Source: Nitrososphaeria archaeon (GTDB lineage Archaea; Thermoproteota; Nitrososphaeria; Geothermarchaeales; JDFR-13). Taken from it: a DNA stretch of 32,592 nucleotides. Positions 16,069-23,639 of the stretch are shown piece by piece. The stretch is taken from contig JALTTZ010000035.1 of assembly GCA_027047855.1 (NCBI GenBank), positions 1-32,592 of the forward strand. The letters run 5' to 3'. Position numbers and translations under genes: made by a program. Positions within the stretch are counted from its first letter, which is position 1. Each line of letters begins with the position of its first letter. The notes beneath the pieces are model-generated. The model saw nothing but the letters and a program-made list of their open reading frames with translations. It was not told the origin of the DNA and made no database searches.

Positions 16069-16141
16069 GCCGCCGTAGCTCAGCTGGTAGAGCACCGGGC
16101 TGTTAACCCGGGGGTCCCCGGTTCGAGTCCGGGCGGCGGCG
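16069..16141 (+). tRNA. tRNA-Asn (anticodon GUU)
   Basis: A complete 73-nt cloverleaf: acceptor GCCGCCG/CGGCGGC, TA, D arm GCTC-AGCTGGTA-GAGC, anticodon stem CCGGG/CCCGG with loop CTGTTAA (anticodon GUU), variable GGGTC, T arm CCCGG-TTCGAGT-CCGGG and discriminator G. No CCA is encoded and no intron is present. The minus strand of its 3' half is open and continues the reading frame of the decayed gene described next. Confidence 0.96.
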
Positions 16142-16766
16142 TACATATATATTTATTATATATTTCTGACATAAATTGGGTAAGATCTGAAATTTTTCTC
16201 CGTGTTAGGCCTAACCGTTTTTCCATTATGCTGAACCCAGTTTCATCTAGGATTTTCTTTATATGTCGTTTTCTGTAGATAGCTGTTCGGTGAATATCGA
16301 TAATTCTCACATATCTTTCCCCATTTATTTCCATTGTTGTCCCGGCCCTATTACTTAGATAAGATCCAGTTGAAGCTCTGTTGAAATGTTAATGTAGATA
16401 TTATACATATTTCAGTAGTTTTTCATTATTAGTTGTTAGAAATATCCGACTACATTTGTAGTTATTTTCGTGACTGCCGTATAGTTCTCGTAGGAAATGT
16501 GCTACTGTATCCATGTTGTGCTCGATATATTGTTTTCCAACATTGCTCTGTGGTCTAGATAATCCCTTTTTTCAGTAATATAAAATGGTTTTCTTTGTTA
16601 TTGGCCATCCAACTAATTTACATGCTTAGGTTAGACTATATCCTTTTCTTAGTAGTCTCATATCTTGTTCGTATTCTTCAATACTATAGTCTTCTTGTCT
16701 ACGTATCTCTACAATTAAGGGAGTGATCTTATTTTTAAACTGTAAATTTTTTATTTGGGGGTTGTT
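16080..16766 (-). pseudogene. Decayed protein gene running antisense into tRNA-Asn
   Basis: One minus-strand frame reads as protein-like sequence from about 16766 to the tRNA. It is broken by only four stop codons, all in the same frame: TAA 16628-16626, TGA 16574-16572, TAA 16403-16401, TAA 16391-16389. About fifteen would be expected by chance. Segments look like real protein, for example IVEIRRQEDYSIEEYEQDM, NMDTVAHFLRELYGSHENNY and KKILDETGFSIMEKRLGLTR. The last part from ATG 16334 is an open 84-codon frame whose final 20 codons are the antisense of tRNA-Asn (PPPGLEPGT, which any tRNA T arm can give). I do not recognise the family. It has no start at its 5' end, where it abuts a small plus-strand gene. 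Most likely a nonsense-disrupted remnant; translation of the 84-codon piece cannot be excluded. Confidence 0.55.
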
Positions 16767-16988
16767 ATGAAGTTTAAGCTTTGGGTTTCTAGGGATAAGG
16801 AGATGGTGGCTTTATATACTGACAAGGCATGTGTAGATATTTTCTTAGAGAAGCAGGGTGTTGATATTCCTAGTGATAAGGTTAGGCTTGAGTTTTATGA
16901 GGGTGATGAGTTGGTGCAAGTTAAGTATGTAGATGTGGAGAGGGAGTTAAGTTTAAATGAAATACTGAACTTCTTAAGAAATAAATAA
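16767..16988 (+). CDS. Small hypothetical protein (73 aa)
   Basis: Not recognised. A compact, soluble, acidic protein beginning MKFKLWVSRDKEM with alternating strand-like segments (VRLEFYEGDELVQVKYVDV) and a C-terminal helix (LNEILNFLRNK), perhaps a small beta-grasp or ubiquitin-like shape. ATG 16767 is chosen over the in-frame TTG 16755, because GGGGGT at 16757-16762 is a fitting ribosome binding site. It stands between the decayed gene and a membrane protein gene that begins about 50 bases later on the same strand. Codon use is like its neighbours, which supports a real gene. Confidence 0.6.
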   Translation: MKFKLWVSRDKEMVALYTDKACVDIFLEKQGVDIPSDKVRLEFYEGDELVQVKYVDVERELSLNEILNFLRNK

Positions 16989-17035
16989 CATAATATATTA
17001 AAATGATAATATTTTTTAAGATGTTGTAGGTGTTT

Positions 17036-17737
17036 ATGAGGGTCTTTCCGAGGGACCCTTTGATGCGCAGTATTATTTGGGTTAGGTTACGATGGCTTAT
17101 ACCAGTTTCTATAGTAACTTATCTTCTTTTAGTTTTGGCTGTGTATTACTATTTGGGGTCCGCTTCATTTATAGTATCCCCTATAACTGCTTATCCACCA
17201 GATTATACCGATTATCATGATATGGGTAATTCTATTCTTGTTTTATTTCAGCCTAATGGTTATGTCAGATTTGAATATGTATTTGATAAGCCTCTGTATA
17301 AAGGATGGCTCATATATCCTTCTATTGGTCAGGTGACTCAACACTGGGGGGCTGGAAAGGTCAATATATCTGTATATGCGGTGGATGTTGCCCCTAATCT
17401 AATTACGTCTTATGTTTTTTGGCCGGGTTATGAGGGGCACACCATCCTGCCATCCAATGGATTAATTATATCAGATTATGGAGCTAGAGTAATTAAAATT
17501 ACTTATTTAAATGTGGGTGGTGTGCCTATAGAGTTGGTTATTAAAGATGTGAAGCTCAAGGTTTACCCAGATGTAGCTTATGTTTTCTATTCGGCTTATC
17601 GGTGGTTCGAGGGTGTGACTGGAATTAAATTGCTTAATCCTGAATTAGGTCTTCTTATTGGTATTTTCCTGTGTTTTTTACCGATTCCTCTATTAATTAT
17701 ATTAGCTAGGTATTTGGCGGTTATAAGGGTAGTGTGA
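17036..17737 (+). CDS. Membrane protein with external beta-rich domain, function unknown
   Basis: Not recognised. 233 residues with a positively charged N-terminus, a membrane helix at about residues 20-40 (LIPVSIVTYLLLVLAVYYYL), a roughly 150-residue strand-rich region full of aromatic residues and prolines, and a second helix at about 204-228 before a short tail. Both ends should therefore be cytoplasmic with the middle domain outside the cell. ATG 17036 follows GTAGGTG; GTG 17030 is an alternative. An AT-rich box near 16993-17000 may be its promoter. Two-helix layout and context (other small unknown proteins) give no functional clue. Confidence 0.65.
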   Translation: MRVFPRDPLMRSIIWVRLRWLIPVSIVTYLLLVLAVYYYLGSASFIVSPITAYPPDYTDYHDMGNSILVLFQPNGYVRFEYVFDKPLYKGWLIYPSIGQVTQHWGAGKVNISVYAVDVAPNLITSYVFWPGYEGHTILPSNGLIISDYGARVIKITYLNVGGVPIELVIKDVKLKVYPDVAYVFYSAYRWFEGVTGIKLLNPELGLLIGIFLCFLPIPLLIILARYLAVIRVV

Positions 17738-17946
17738 GTATTTATCGGATTCTATTTATTGACTGTACTTGCTTGATTAATTCTAACCTAAGGTATCATT
17801 AAGAATTTGTCTTTAAATGATGAGTAGTTTATCATTATTTTTATTGTTATATTAATTCGATATAGAAGGATGTGATATAATCAAAATTGAATTAATTATT
17901 ACTCGGTAAGGATGGGTTTCTGGGTCTCTTGGAGTATTTGTTTTTA
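17738..17946. other. Convergent intergenic spacer
   Basis: About 200 bases without a gene. It contains an imperfect dyad AATGAT...ATCATT around 17816-17834, possibly a transcript-end hairpin, and T-rich runs that could end transcription of the plus-strand gene. Confidence 0.35.
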
Positions 17947-18147
17947 TTATATGGTAGGATATTTAGGTAATATTAGTACTAGACCTATTATTAGGATTGA
18001 GATTCCGAATAATGCAGCAATTCCTATGTGTATTGTGCTTATGCCAGGGCTGGTTGCTATTGCATATATCATGGCCAAACCCAGGGCTAATATGAGGAAT
18101 CCGACTAGTCTTACTAGGTTCTTGCTTCGGGGATCTACTTCACTCAC
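17947..18147 (-). CDS. Small two-helix membrane protein (66 aa)
   Basis: Not recognised. The N-terminus MSEVDPRSKNLVR is followed by two hydrophobic helices, LVGFLILALGLAMIYAIAT and IGIAALFGISILIIGLVLIL, and a short tail. A GTG start with GGTGAT about seven bases upstream, and a TATA-like TTATATAA at 18193-18200, make this frame more credible than the overlapping plus-strand one. It is divergent from the topoisomerase VI A gene. Small archaeal membrane proteins of this shape are common and mostly uncharacterised. Confidence 0.6.
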   Translation of the reverse strand: MSEVDPRSKNLVRLVGFLILALGLAMIYAIATSPGISTIHIGIAALFGISILIIGLVLILPKYPTI

Positions 18148-18192
18148 GTTTTATCACCACTTTTCATTTACCTTACTATTTACTAACTATAG

Positions 18193-18203
18193 TTATATAA
18201 AAA
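18193..18203 (-). promoter_or_regulatory. TATA box of the 66-aa membrane protein gene
   Basis: On the minus strand TTTTTATATAA lies about 45-56 bases before the GTG start, giving a leader of roughly 20-25 bases. Confidence 0.45.
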
Positions 18204-18336
18204 CTTTATGTTAATTACGTTGTACTTTTTCGGTTTTACTTCTCTTAAAATTAAATTTATGTGGTCGGCGGTTTTCATTACTTAATTTAGTGTTTATCTG
18301 TTAATTTTATATTGTTATGTTGTAGGGGTTGATGCC

Positions 18337-19431
18337 ATGTCTAGGAAGTCTAGAAAGAAGCAGTTTAAGAAACGGATAGAGACGCTAAAGTCTCTTGAGG
18401 CCTTTGGTAAATCTATATACAAATATTTGGAGAGGGGGCGCTTCCCGGTTGTTAAGGTGCCTAGTAGGAGTGTAGGGAATATTATTTATGATGAGGAGGA
18501 GCGTGGCTATGTGTTGGGAAATAAAACAAAACTTAGGAACGCGGCTAACTTCCTCCATTTAAAGAAGTTCACTCAATTTGTTTGGATAGCTTATTTTGCG
18601 CACGAGTTGGTGGAGAATAGGAAGACTAGTACCCTTAGGGATGTTTATTACTCAAGTCAGGCCTATGGTGTGGATTTTGAGGAACAGCGTGAGTCCGATG
18701 AATTGATTATGGATCTTGAGGCTTTGTTGGGTAGACCTAGGGAGGATTTTAATATATTTCCGGCTGAGAGGGCAGCGATATTTGGTGATCTTACCATCGA
18801 GTATACTGTGCCGGGATATGAAGGGAAGAGGATTAACCTTACTACTCACCCAGATGGTTTGATGATCGGTCATAGCCTTCGAACAAGTGAGTTTATTGAG
18901 ACTAGTGCAGAGAGGGTCTTTGTTATTGAGAAGGACGCTATATTCAATAGGTTCATCGAGGAGAGGATTTACGAGAAGTATAAGGCGATTTTGATAAGTA
19001 CATCTGGGCAGGCCCCCAGGGCTGCTAGGTATTTGATTAGGAGGTTGAACCAAGAGTTGGGTCTGCCTGTCTACATTTTTACCGACGGTGATGTATGGGG
19101 ACTTCATATCGCCGGGGTCATTATATATGGTTCGGCTAATTCTGCCCATGTACGGGAGTTGCATACTCCGGATGCAAAGTGGATCGGGGTCTGGGCTACT
19201 GATATCGAGAGGTATAAACTACCTACAGATCCCTTTAGTGAGGTGGATATGAAGCGTCTAAATGAGTTGTTGAGGGATCCAAGGTATCAAGGTGAGCTGT
19301 GGCAAAGGGAATTGAATAAGTTTAAGAAGCTGCGTAAGAAGTCGGAGCTTGAGGCATTCAGTAGATATGGCCTAACTTACATTGTCGATACCTATCTTAA
19401 GAATAAGATGGAGGAACTTGACTCTCTTTAA
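18337..19431 (+). CDS. top6A: DNA topoisomerase VI subunit A (Spo11-like)
   Basis: Catalytic DNA-cleaving subunit of topoisomerase VI, a type IIB enzyme that passes one duplex through another to relax and decatenate DNA; it forms A2B2 with subunit B. The winged-helix region carries the active tyrosine in STLRDVYYSSQ (Tyr104 or Tyr105). The Toprim domain has Glu198 (VIEKDAIF) and the FTDGDVWG acidic pair Asp250/Asp252 for Mg2+. Length 364 is normal. ATG follows AGGGGT at good spacing. It is not in an operon with subunit B: the two genes point at each other and their 3' ends overlap by 35 bases. Confidence 0.96.
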   Translation: MSRKSRKKQFKKRIETLKSLEAFGKSIYKYLERGRFPVVKVPSRSVGNIIYDEEERGYVLGNKTKLRNAANFLHLKKFTQFVWIAYFAHELVENRKTSTLRDVYYSSQAYGVDFEEQRESDELIMDLEALLGRPREDFNIFPAERAAIFGDLTIEYTVPGYEGKRINLTTHPDGLMIGHSLRTSEFIETSAERVFVIEKDAIFNRFIEERIYEKYKAILISTSGQAPRAARYLIRRLNQELGLPVYIFTDGDVWGLHIAGVIIYGSANSAHVRELHTPDAKWIGVWATDIERYKLPTDPFSEVDMKRLNELLRDPRYQGELWQRELNKFKKLRKKSELEAFSRYGLTYIVDTYLKNKMEELDSL

Positions 19432-20950
19432 TTCCGTACCTCTCCTTAAGCTTATTTAGCAGTGGTGTTATGTCCGGCTTTTCTTTGTGAGCTAGGCGTG
19501 CAGAGAATTCGCTCATGAGTTTCAAATGTTTCTCGAATATCTTTAATCTCTTTTCGGCGTGAATTCTCCTAATTATTCGTTTGGTATATTTACTGAATCT
19601 CCTTAGTAAATACCTTATAGCGAGCTCTATCTCTTTCTCTATCTCTGGTACATCGGCTATGGCTTCTTTTCCTACTGTTTTGAATGGGATTTTGGTGCTT
19701 GCTATATGTATGAATAGGGCGGTTGGTTTATCGCTTGGTCTTTTATAGCTACTGATATTAATGTTATTAAGTACCTTGGTAGATACGTCACTTCCTTCAT
19801 CATATAATAAGGGAATCTTGTTTGCATATCTGAATAATACTATTTCCCCCGCGAAGCCCGGTATGTCTCCGCCATACGCTAATGCAGCTTCGACTATGAA
19901 GGGGTGGCCTTGGTAGCTTGAAGGCGGTCTTGTGACTACGTCTATGTATTCAGGACTGAACTCTTTCTCGATACCTTTTCTGAATATATCCTCTCCTATC
20001 GGGCTCAATACGTCGGCTGAGGGGGATATAAATTTGTCATAGTTTTGTAGTGCTTTATATAATTTTTCTATGTCTTCGTCAGTTAGTTCACCTAGTCTTA
20101 TGTTGTGCTTTATTTTCGCGAAGCTTAGGAATCTTTTTGCCGTGGTTGTACCTACTCGGTGGAACTTTTGGGAGAGGAATTCAACTAGGGTCAGTGCTTC
20201 ATCTGAGGAATTGATTAGGTATTTGAGTGTCTCTATATCGATTCCATGTGGGTGTGGTAGTGTTTCTCGGGGTGGTTGGGGCATCTTATTATATGTTCTC
20301 TTGAAGAAATACAGGTTGCCCTCTGGATCTATAAAAGTTATCTCTGCATAGGGGGTTATGGCGGCGGTCTCTTTAAAATAGCTTATTATGTATCTGGAGG
20401 CTCTCGAGTAATCTCCTTCTAAATATAGCTCTAAGATAGTGCCTCTCCATCTGTCTTTATTTCTATAATTTTTATGTCTGATGATTTTGGGCCTATTTTT
20501 CTTTATATCTATCTTGAATGTGTAACTAACAACGGTTTTTCCACCTGTGCTTGTAGTTACTTTCACTGGTCTCCCGGATGTCGCCTGGGCGTACAGGATG
20601 GCCATGGTGCCTCCCAGACCAAATGTTCCCCTGCTTTGCCTAAGGATATATTTGCTGCTGAAGAATACCCGGCCCAGAGCATCTAATACGTATTCCTTAG
20701 GTATCCCTGACCCATTGTCCTGTACATATAATTTATATATAGCTACTGTTTTCGATATATCTTCCACTTTCCTAAGGGAGACCATTATCTGTGGTTTAAT
20801 TCGATGTAGTTCACATGCATCTAAGGAATTCTCGAATAGTTCCCTTATGGCTGTGTATAGGGCACGGGCTGGATTAGAGAATCCAGCTAACTGCCTGTTT
20901 CTGTAGAAAAACTCGCTCGGACTCGCTTCTCTAAATACTTCACTTACCAT
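19397..20950 (-). CDS. top6B: DNA topoisomerase VI subunit B
   Basis: ATPase subunit of topoisomerase VI, a GHKL-fold protein. The Bergerat motifs are visible: N box RELFENSLDACE near residue 36, G1 QDNGSGIP near 77, and G2 GTFGLGGTMAILYAQ near 104. Then come the helix-two-turn-helix domain (about 230-300) and the transducer domain, with its switch lysine in a FKTVGKEAIADVPE context near 425. At 517 residues it is typical of archaeal enzymes. The ATG overlaps the 3' end of the KH-protein gene by seven bases, with GGAGG directly before it, so it depends on coupling. It is the distal gene of the aIF1A-Rio1-KH operon. Confidence 0.96.
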   Translation of the reverse strand: MVSEVFREASPSEFFYRNRQLAGFSNPARALYTAIRELFENSLDACELHRIKPQIMVSLRKVEDISKTVAIYKLYVQDNGSGIPKEYVLDALGRVFFSSKYILRQSRGTFGLGGTMAILYAQATSGRPVKVTTSTGGKTVVSYTFKIDIKKNRPKIIRHKNYRNKDRWRGTILELYLEGDYSRASRYIISYFKETAAITPYAEITFIDPEGNLYFFKRTYNKMPQPPRETLPHPHGIDIETLKYLINSSDEALTLVEFLSQKFHRVGTTTAKRFLSFAKIKHNIRLGELTDEDIEKLYKALQNYDKFISPSADVLSPIGEDIFRKGIEKEFSPEYIDVVTRPPSSYQGHPFIVEAALAYGGDIPGFAGEIVLFRYANKIPLLYDEGSDVSTKVLNNINISSYKRPSDKPTALFIHIASTKIPFKTVGKEAIADVPEIEKEIELAIRYLLRRFSKYTKRIIRRIHAEKRLKIFEKHLKLMSEFSARLAHKEKPDITPLLNKLKERYGIKESQVPPSYS

Positions 20951-21489
20951 CCTCCTAACCCCATTCTTCTCATACTACGGGCATTATATAGATATTCATA
21001 TACTACTCTGTGTGGTAGACCCATAATTAGTTTCCTAATGGCCTCGTCAAGTATTAGTATATCGTCGAATAGTCCTATAGCGGCCACATAATGTCTATAT
21101 ATAGATATATCGGTATTGGTTGTCTCTTCTAATATCCTCCTGGTCTTACCCTTCTCTCCAATTATTCTCCCTAAGACTCTTCTTAAATTATTCTCATCCT
21201 TCTTTTTTAAGTAGTTATATACATCAATTACATGTAGATTATAATCTGGATCGAGTAGTTTAAACGCCTTATCCGGGGAAAACCCGTAGTTGATGGCTTT
21301 TATAATATTTTGGGCAGTCAAAACATCACTCAAACTTTCTCCCTTGATAGTAACTACTCCCGATTTACTATTAACTTCGATCTTCGTATTTGTAGCTTCT
21401 TCAATTTTTCTTTTTATCTCTCCTTTCTTTCCTATCAACACCCCAACTCTATCGGGTTCTATACCAACCTTATACTCCACTTCAACCAC
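20944..21489 (-). CDS. KH-domain RNA-binding protein (archaeal Dim2/Pno1-like)
   Basis: Probable ribosome assembly factor that binds the 3' region of 16S rRNA. It has two KH domains. The first carries the GXXG loop in RVGVLIGKKGEIKRKIEE near residue 15 and a following VNSKSGVVTIKG strand; the second carries VLGRIIGEKGKTRRILEE near 110 and YRHYVAAIG. The C-terminus ends RMGLGGW. Length 181 is usual. The annotated GTG at 21489 overlaps the Rio1 gene by eight bases, but GTG 21480 is better spaced from GGTGG and is a serious alternative. Location between rio1 and top6B matches a widespread archaeal gene order. Confidence 0.9.
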   Translation of the reverse strand: MVEVEYKVGIEPDRVGVLIGKKGEIKRKIEEATNTKIEVNSKSGVVTIKGESLSDVLTAQNIIKAINYGFSPDKAFKLLDPDYNLHVIDVYNYLKKKDENNLRRVLGRIIGEKGKTRRILEETTNTDISIYRHYVAAIGLFDDILILDEAIRKLIMGLPHRVVYEYLYNARSMRRMGLGGW

Positions 21490-22270
21490 CTTTGATATAG
21501 TCTAACACCTCCTCGACAGATATATCCAGCTCGACTCCTCTGTTTCGGAAAAAGTTTATTATGTTTGATATATCCCTTATAAGAAAAGTCTCAGCCATAG
21601 GATGTTTAATACTAACAGCCTGGCCGAAATCAAATATTATAGGCTTTCTTCTGAAGTAGAAGATATTATATTCGCTTAAATCAGTATGTACTAATCCAGC
21701 TTCATTATATAGCAAATAAATTTGTCTTAATATTTGGTAGAGCATGAATGAAGTAACTCTTCTATAATCTTTCAATATGGGTGCGGGAGTAAAATCTTTC
21801 CCGATAAACTCCATAACCAATACATTATTCTTGAATGCAATGGGCTCGGGGACATATACGCCTGCTTCATATGCCGCTTTAAGATTTCTAAATTCTTTTT
21901 GGGTCCATAGATATACGATTTTGTGCATTGATTTACCGATTCCCTCGAATCTAGGATCGCCCATAATGTATTTCATCCTTCCCTTCCTAAATTCCGCTGT
22001 CATGATTAGAAATATTTTTATCGCTATAGGTTGCCCGTCTGGGTTTGTTCCCGCATATACACGTGACTCCTTTCCGGCTGAGACTACCCCATATAATTCC
22101 TCAATTATTCCTTCATTAGATAATTCATATAGGGTTTTTAACGTGTTTTCATCAAAAACTTCTTCCTCTGTTTCTCTTTCATCTATATCTTTCTCTCTAA
22201 ATTTATACTCTTTTATGTACCTATATAATCTTTGTTCCAGTTTTTTTAGTGCTTTCTCCTCTGCATCCAT
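21482..22270 (-). CDS. rio1: Rio1-type serine protein kinase
   Basis: Atypical protein kinase/ATPase involved in final maturation of the small ribosomal subunit. Family landmarks: an N-terminal helix-rich extension (KDIDERETEEEVFDENTL), the flexible P-loop VSAGKESRVYAG near residue 63, VLVMEFIG hinge near 150, the catalytic loop VHTDLSEYNIFYF near 198, and the metal-binding loop IIFDFGQAV near 214. All catalytic residues (Lys in the IAIKIF strand, Asp in HTDLSEYN, Asp in FDFG) are present. Length of 262 is standard. It begins seven bases after the aIF1A stop. Partner KH protein follows with an eight-base overlap. Confidence 0.95.
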   Translation of the reverse strand: MDAEEKALKKLEQRLYRYIKEYKFREKDIDERETEEEVFDENTLKTLYELSNEGIIEELYGVVSAGKESRVYAGTNPDGQPIAIKIFLIMTAEFRKGRMKYIMGDPRFEGIGKSMHKIVYLWTQKEFRNLKAAYEAGVYVPEPIAFKNNVLVMEFIGKDFTPAPILKDYRRVTSFMLYQILRQIYLLYNEAGLVHTDLSEYNIFYFRRKPIIFDFGQAVSIKHPMAETFLIRDISNIINFFRNRGVELDISVEEVLDYIKGG

Positions 22271-22277
22271 TTCCCTG

Positions 22278-22592
22278 TCAGCCTAGCCACTCTGGAAGAT
22301 ATCCATTGTCGATAAGCCATTGCTTCTGGGCTCTTGTGTATCTACCAACAATATCTCCTCTTTTGTCATTTTGAAATCCCCACAGCTCGACGAGGACAGC
22401 GTCGCCCACCCTTATCCACACTCTTTTACGTAATTTTCCAGGTATCCTACAGACCCTCTCTTTTCCATCGGCACATAATACTAGTACATTACCCGCTCCT
22501 AGGATCTTTTTTGCTACGCCGAGAATCTGCCCTTCACTGGGCAAAGGTGTATCTTTCAAATCTTTTTCAGACAATATTTTCCTTTTACCCAT
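22278..22592 (-). CDS. eif1A: Translation initiation factor aIF1A
   Basis: OB-fold initiation factor that binds the A site of the 30S subunit and supports scanning and initiator tRNA placement. The sequence has the family pattern GQILGVAKKILGAGNVLVLC, RVCRIPGKLRKRVWIRVGD, and the C-terminal LVELWGFQNDKRGDIVGRY. Length of 104 is normal. A strong ribosome site AGGAGGTG (22607-22600) sits seven bases before ATG. It heads the ribosome/topoisomerase operon, with a good TATA box at 22646-22657. Confidence 0.96.
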   Translation of the reverse strand: MGKRKILSEKDLKDTPLPSEGQILGVAKKILGAGNVLVLCADGKERVCRIPGKLRKRVWIRVGDAVLVELWGFQNDKRGDIVGRYTRAQKQWLIDNGYLPEWLG

Positions 22593-22645
22593 CTTTAAAC
22601 ACCTCCTATTCTCTCTCCAATGCTCTAAATATAATTAATATCCAT

Positions 22646-22657
22646 GTTTTATAAAGG
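22646..22657 (-). promoter_or_regulatory. TATA box of the aIF1A-rio1-KH-top6B operon
   Basis: Minus strand CCTTTATAAAAC, with purine/CC context like a BRE, lies about 55-65 bases before the aIF1A ATG and predicts a leader of about 30 bases. Confidence 0.6.
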
Positions 22658-22775
22658 AATTTCTCTTTTTGCGCTTTGGGGGAATTTTTCGGGATTTGTA
22701 TTTTACATTTATAGAATTCTAGGTTTAGTTGAGTAAAGATTGTCGACCTTTTTTCTTTACCAATATATATCTAGT

Positions 22776-23081
22776 TCAATACGTTTTTATAAATATTGCT
22801 GTTTTCACCCCTTCCTGTTCGCCTATGGCGTTGGGATGGATGTATTTCAATCTTATGCCCAGGTTTACTGCGTTGTTTCCATAGAATATTATGGATGATG
22901 CTCGTTTCAGTTTGTCAATCACCTCGTCTTCATTCAATACATAGTCGTATGGTTCATTACTTAGGAATGTGTTGCCATCTATGACGTCTTTATCATATAT
23001 AGTTATGAATATTCCATATTGTGGATTATTTTTTTCTGAGATGTAATATATACACTCTTTCTTCTTTTGCGTTTTATCCAT
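22776..23081 (-). CDS. DUF424 family protein
   Basis: Archaeal protein of unknown function (DUF424), 101 residues. The family pattern is visible: an N-terminal strand GIFITIYDKDVIDGNTF, a middle region with EVIDKLKRASSIIFYGNNAVNLGI, and a C-terminal strand YIHPNAIGEQEGVKTAIF. The ATG is preceded by GTGAGGT, which begins in the stop region of aIF2-beta, so the two are probably on one transcript. In archaea DUF424 genes commonly lie beside translation factors, which suggests a translation-linked role, but no activity is known to me. A lysine-rich N-terminal tail (MDKTQKKKE) is slightly unusual. Confidence 0.8.
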   Translation of the reverse strand: MDKTQKKKECIYYISEKNNPQYGIFITIYDKDVIDGNTFLSNEPYDYVLNEDEVIDKLKRASSIIFYGNNAVNLGIRLKYIHPNAIGEQEGVKTAIFIKTY

Positions 23082-23090
23082 ACAAATACC

Positions 23091-23525
23091 TCACTTTATG
23101 GGTGGTACGGGGGATTCGGCACCACATATACTGCATTTTATTACCAAGGCCTTCCCCTTCTTTATCAAGTTTGTGTCGTATCCTTCGCACATTGGACATT
23201 TAACATATCTCTTTATGAAGAAGTTGACAGTGTTCTGGAGTGTTTGAAGGTCTATTCTGGTATGTAGTATGAGCCTGCCGTCGCTAGGTGTCGCTGGTGT
23301 AGCAAGCTCATGGGCAAGGAATTTTCTTATTACGTCTGGATCTCTATTTATGTATTCGGCTACATCCTTAAAGTTTACAAATACGGTTTTGTTTTTGCCT
23401 TGGTAGAATAACTGTACCAATGGTGGCTTGAATCTAGCGGCTTTCTTTTTCAAGCCATATTCGGGTAGTTTTTTATATGCCTCATTTATCATTTTCATGT
23501 ATGCATCTTTACTTTTCATATCCAT
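23091..23525 (-). CDS. eif2B: Translation initiation factor aIF2 subunit beta
   Basis: Beta subunit of the heterotrimeric initiation factor that brings Met-tRNA to the ribosome. The core domain holds VNFKDVAEYINRDPDVIRKFL and HELATPATPSDGRLILH; the C-terminal zinc ribbon has CPMC near residue 113 and CSIC near 131. Length of 144 is standard. GGGGGAG lies five bases before ATG. DUF424 follows nine bases after its stop. It is divergent from the phosphorylase gene; the AT-rich spacer at 23526-23639 holds both promoters. Confidence 0.95.
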   Translation of the reverse strand: MDMKSKDAYMKMINEAYKKLPEYGLKKKAARFKPPLVQLFYQGKNKTVFVNFKDVAEYINRDPDVIRKFLAHELATPATPSDGRLILHTRIDLQTLQNTVNFFIKRYVKCPMCEGYDTNLIKKGKALVIKCSICGAESPVPPIK

Positions 23526-23574
23526 TGTGTCTCCCCCTCGTATTAAATACAGCCTAATATTAGATATATAATTA

Positions 23575-23584
23575 TTTATAATCT
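23575..23584. promoter_or_regulatory. AT-rich divergent promoter region
   Basis: TTTATAATC on the plus strand, and TTATAAATAAT on the minus strand, occupy the middle of the 114-base gap between aIF2-beta and the phosphorylase gene. They could serve as TATA boxes for either gene. Confidence 0.4.
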
Positions 23585-23639
23585 TAAGTGTATATGGGAC
23601 TTCTTCATTTATTTAGTTTTATTTGTGGAGGGGGTTTGT

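Noticed and set aside
16572-16574. In-frame TGA as a selenocysteine codon
   Set aside because: The same frame also has three TAA stops, and no SECIS-like element was seen; decay is the simpler reading.
17816-17870. ATGATGA as a box C/D RNA start
   Set aside because: No box D (CTGA) at suitable distance on that strand.
17912-18214. 100-codon plus-strand frame opposite the 66-aa membrane protein
   Set aside because: The minus-strand frame has a better ribosome site, a TATA box and clean membrane helices; the plus frame is its shadow.
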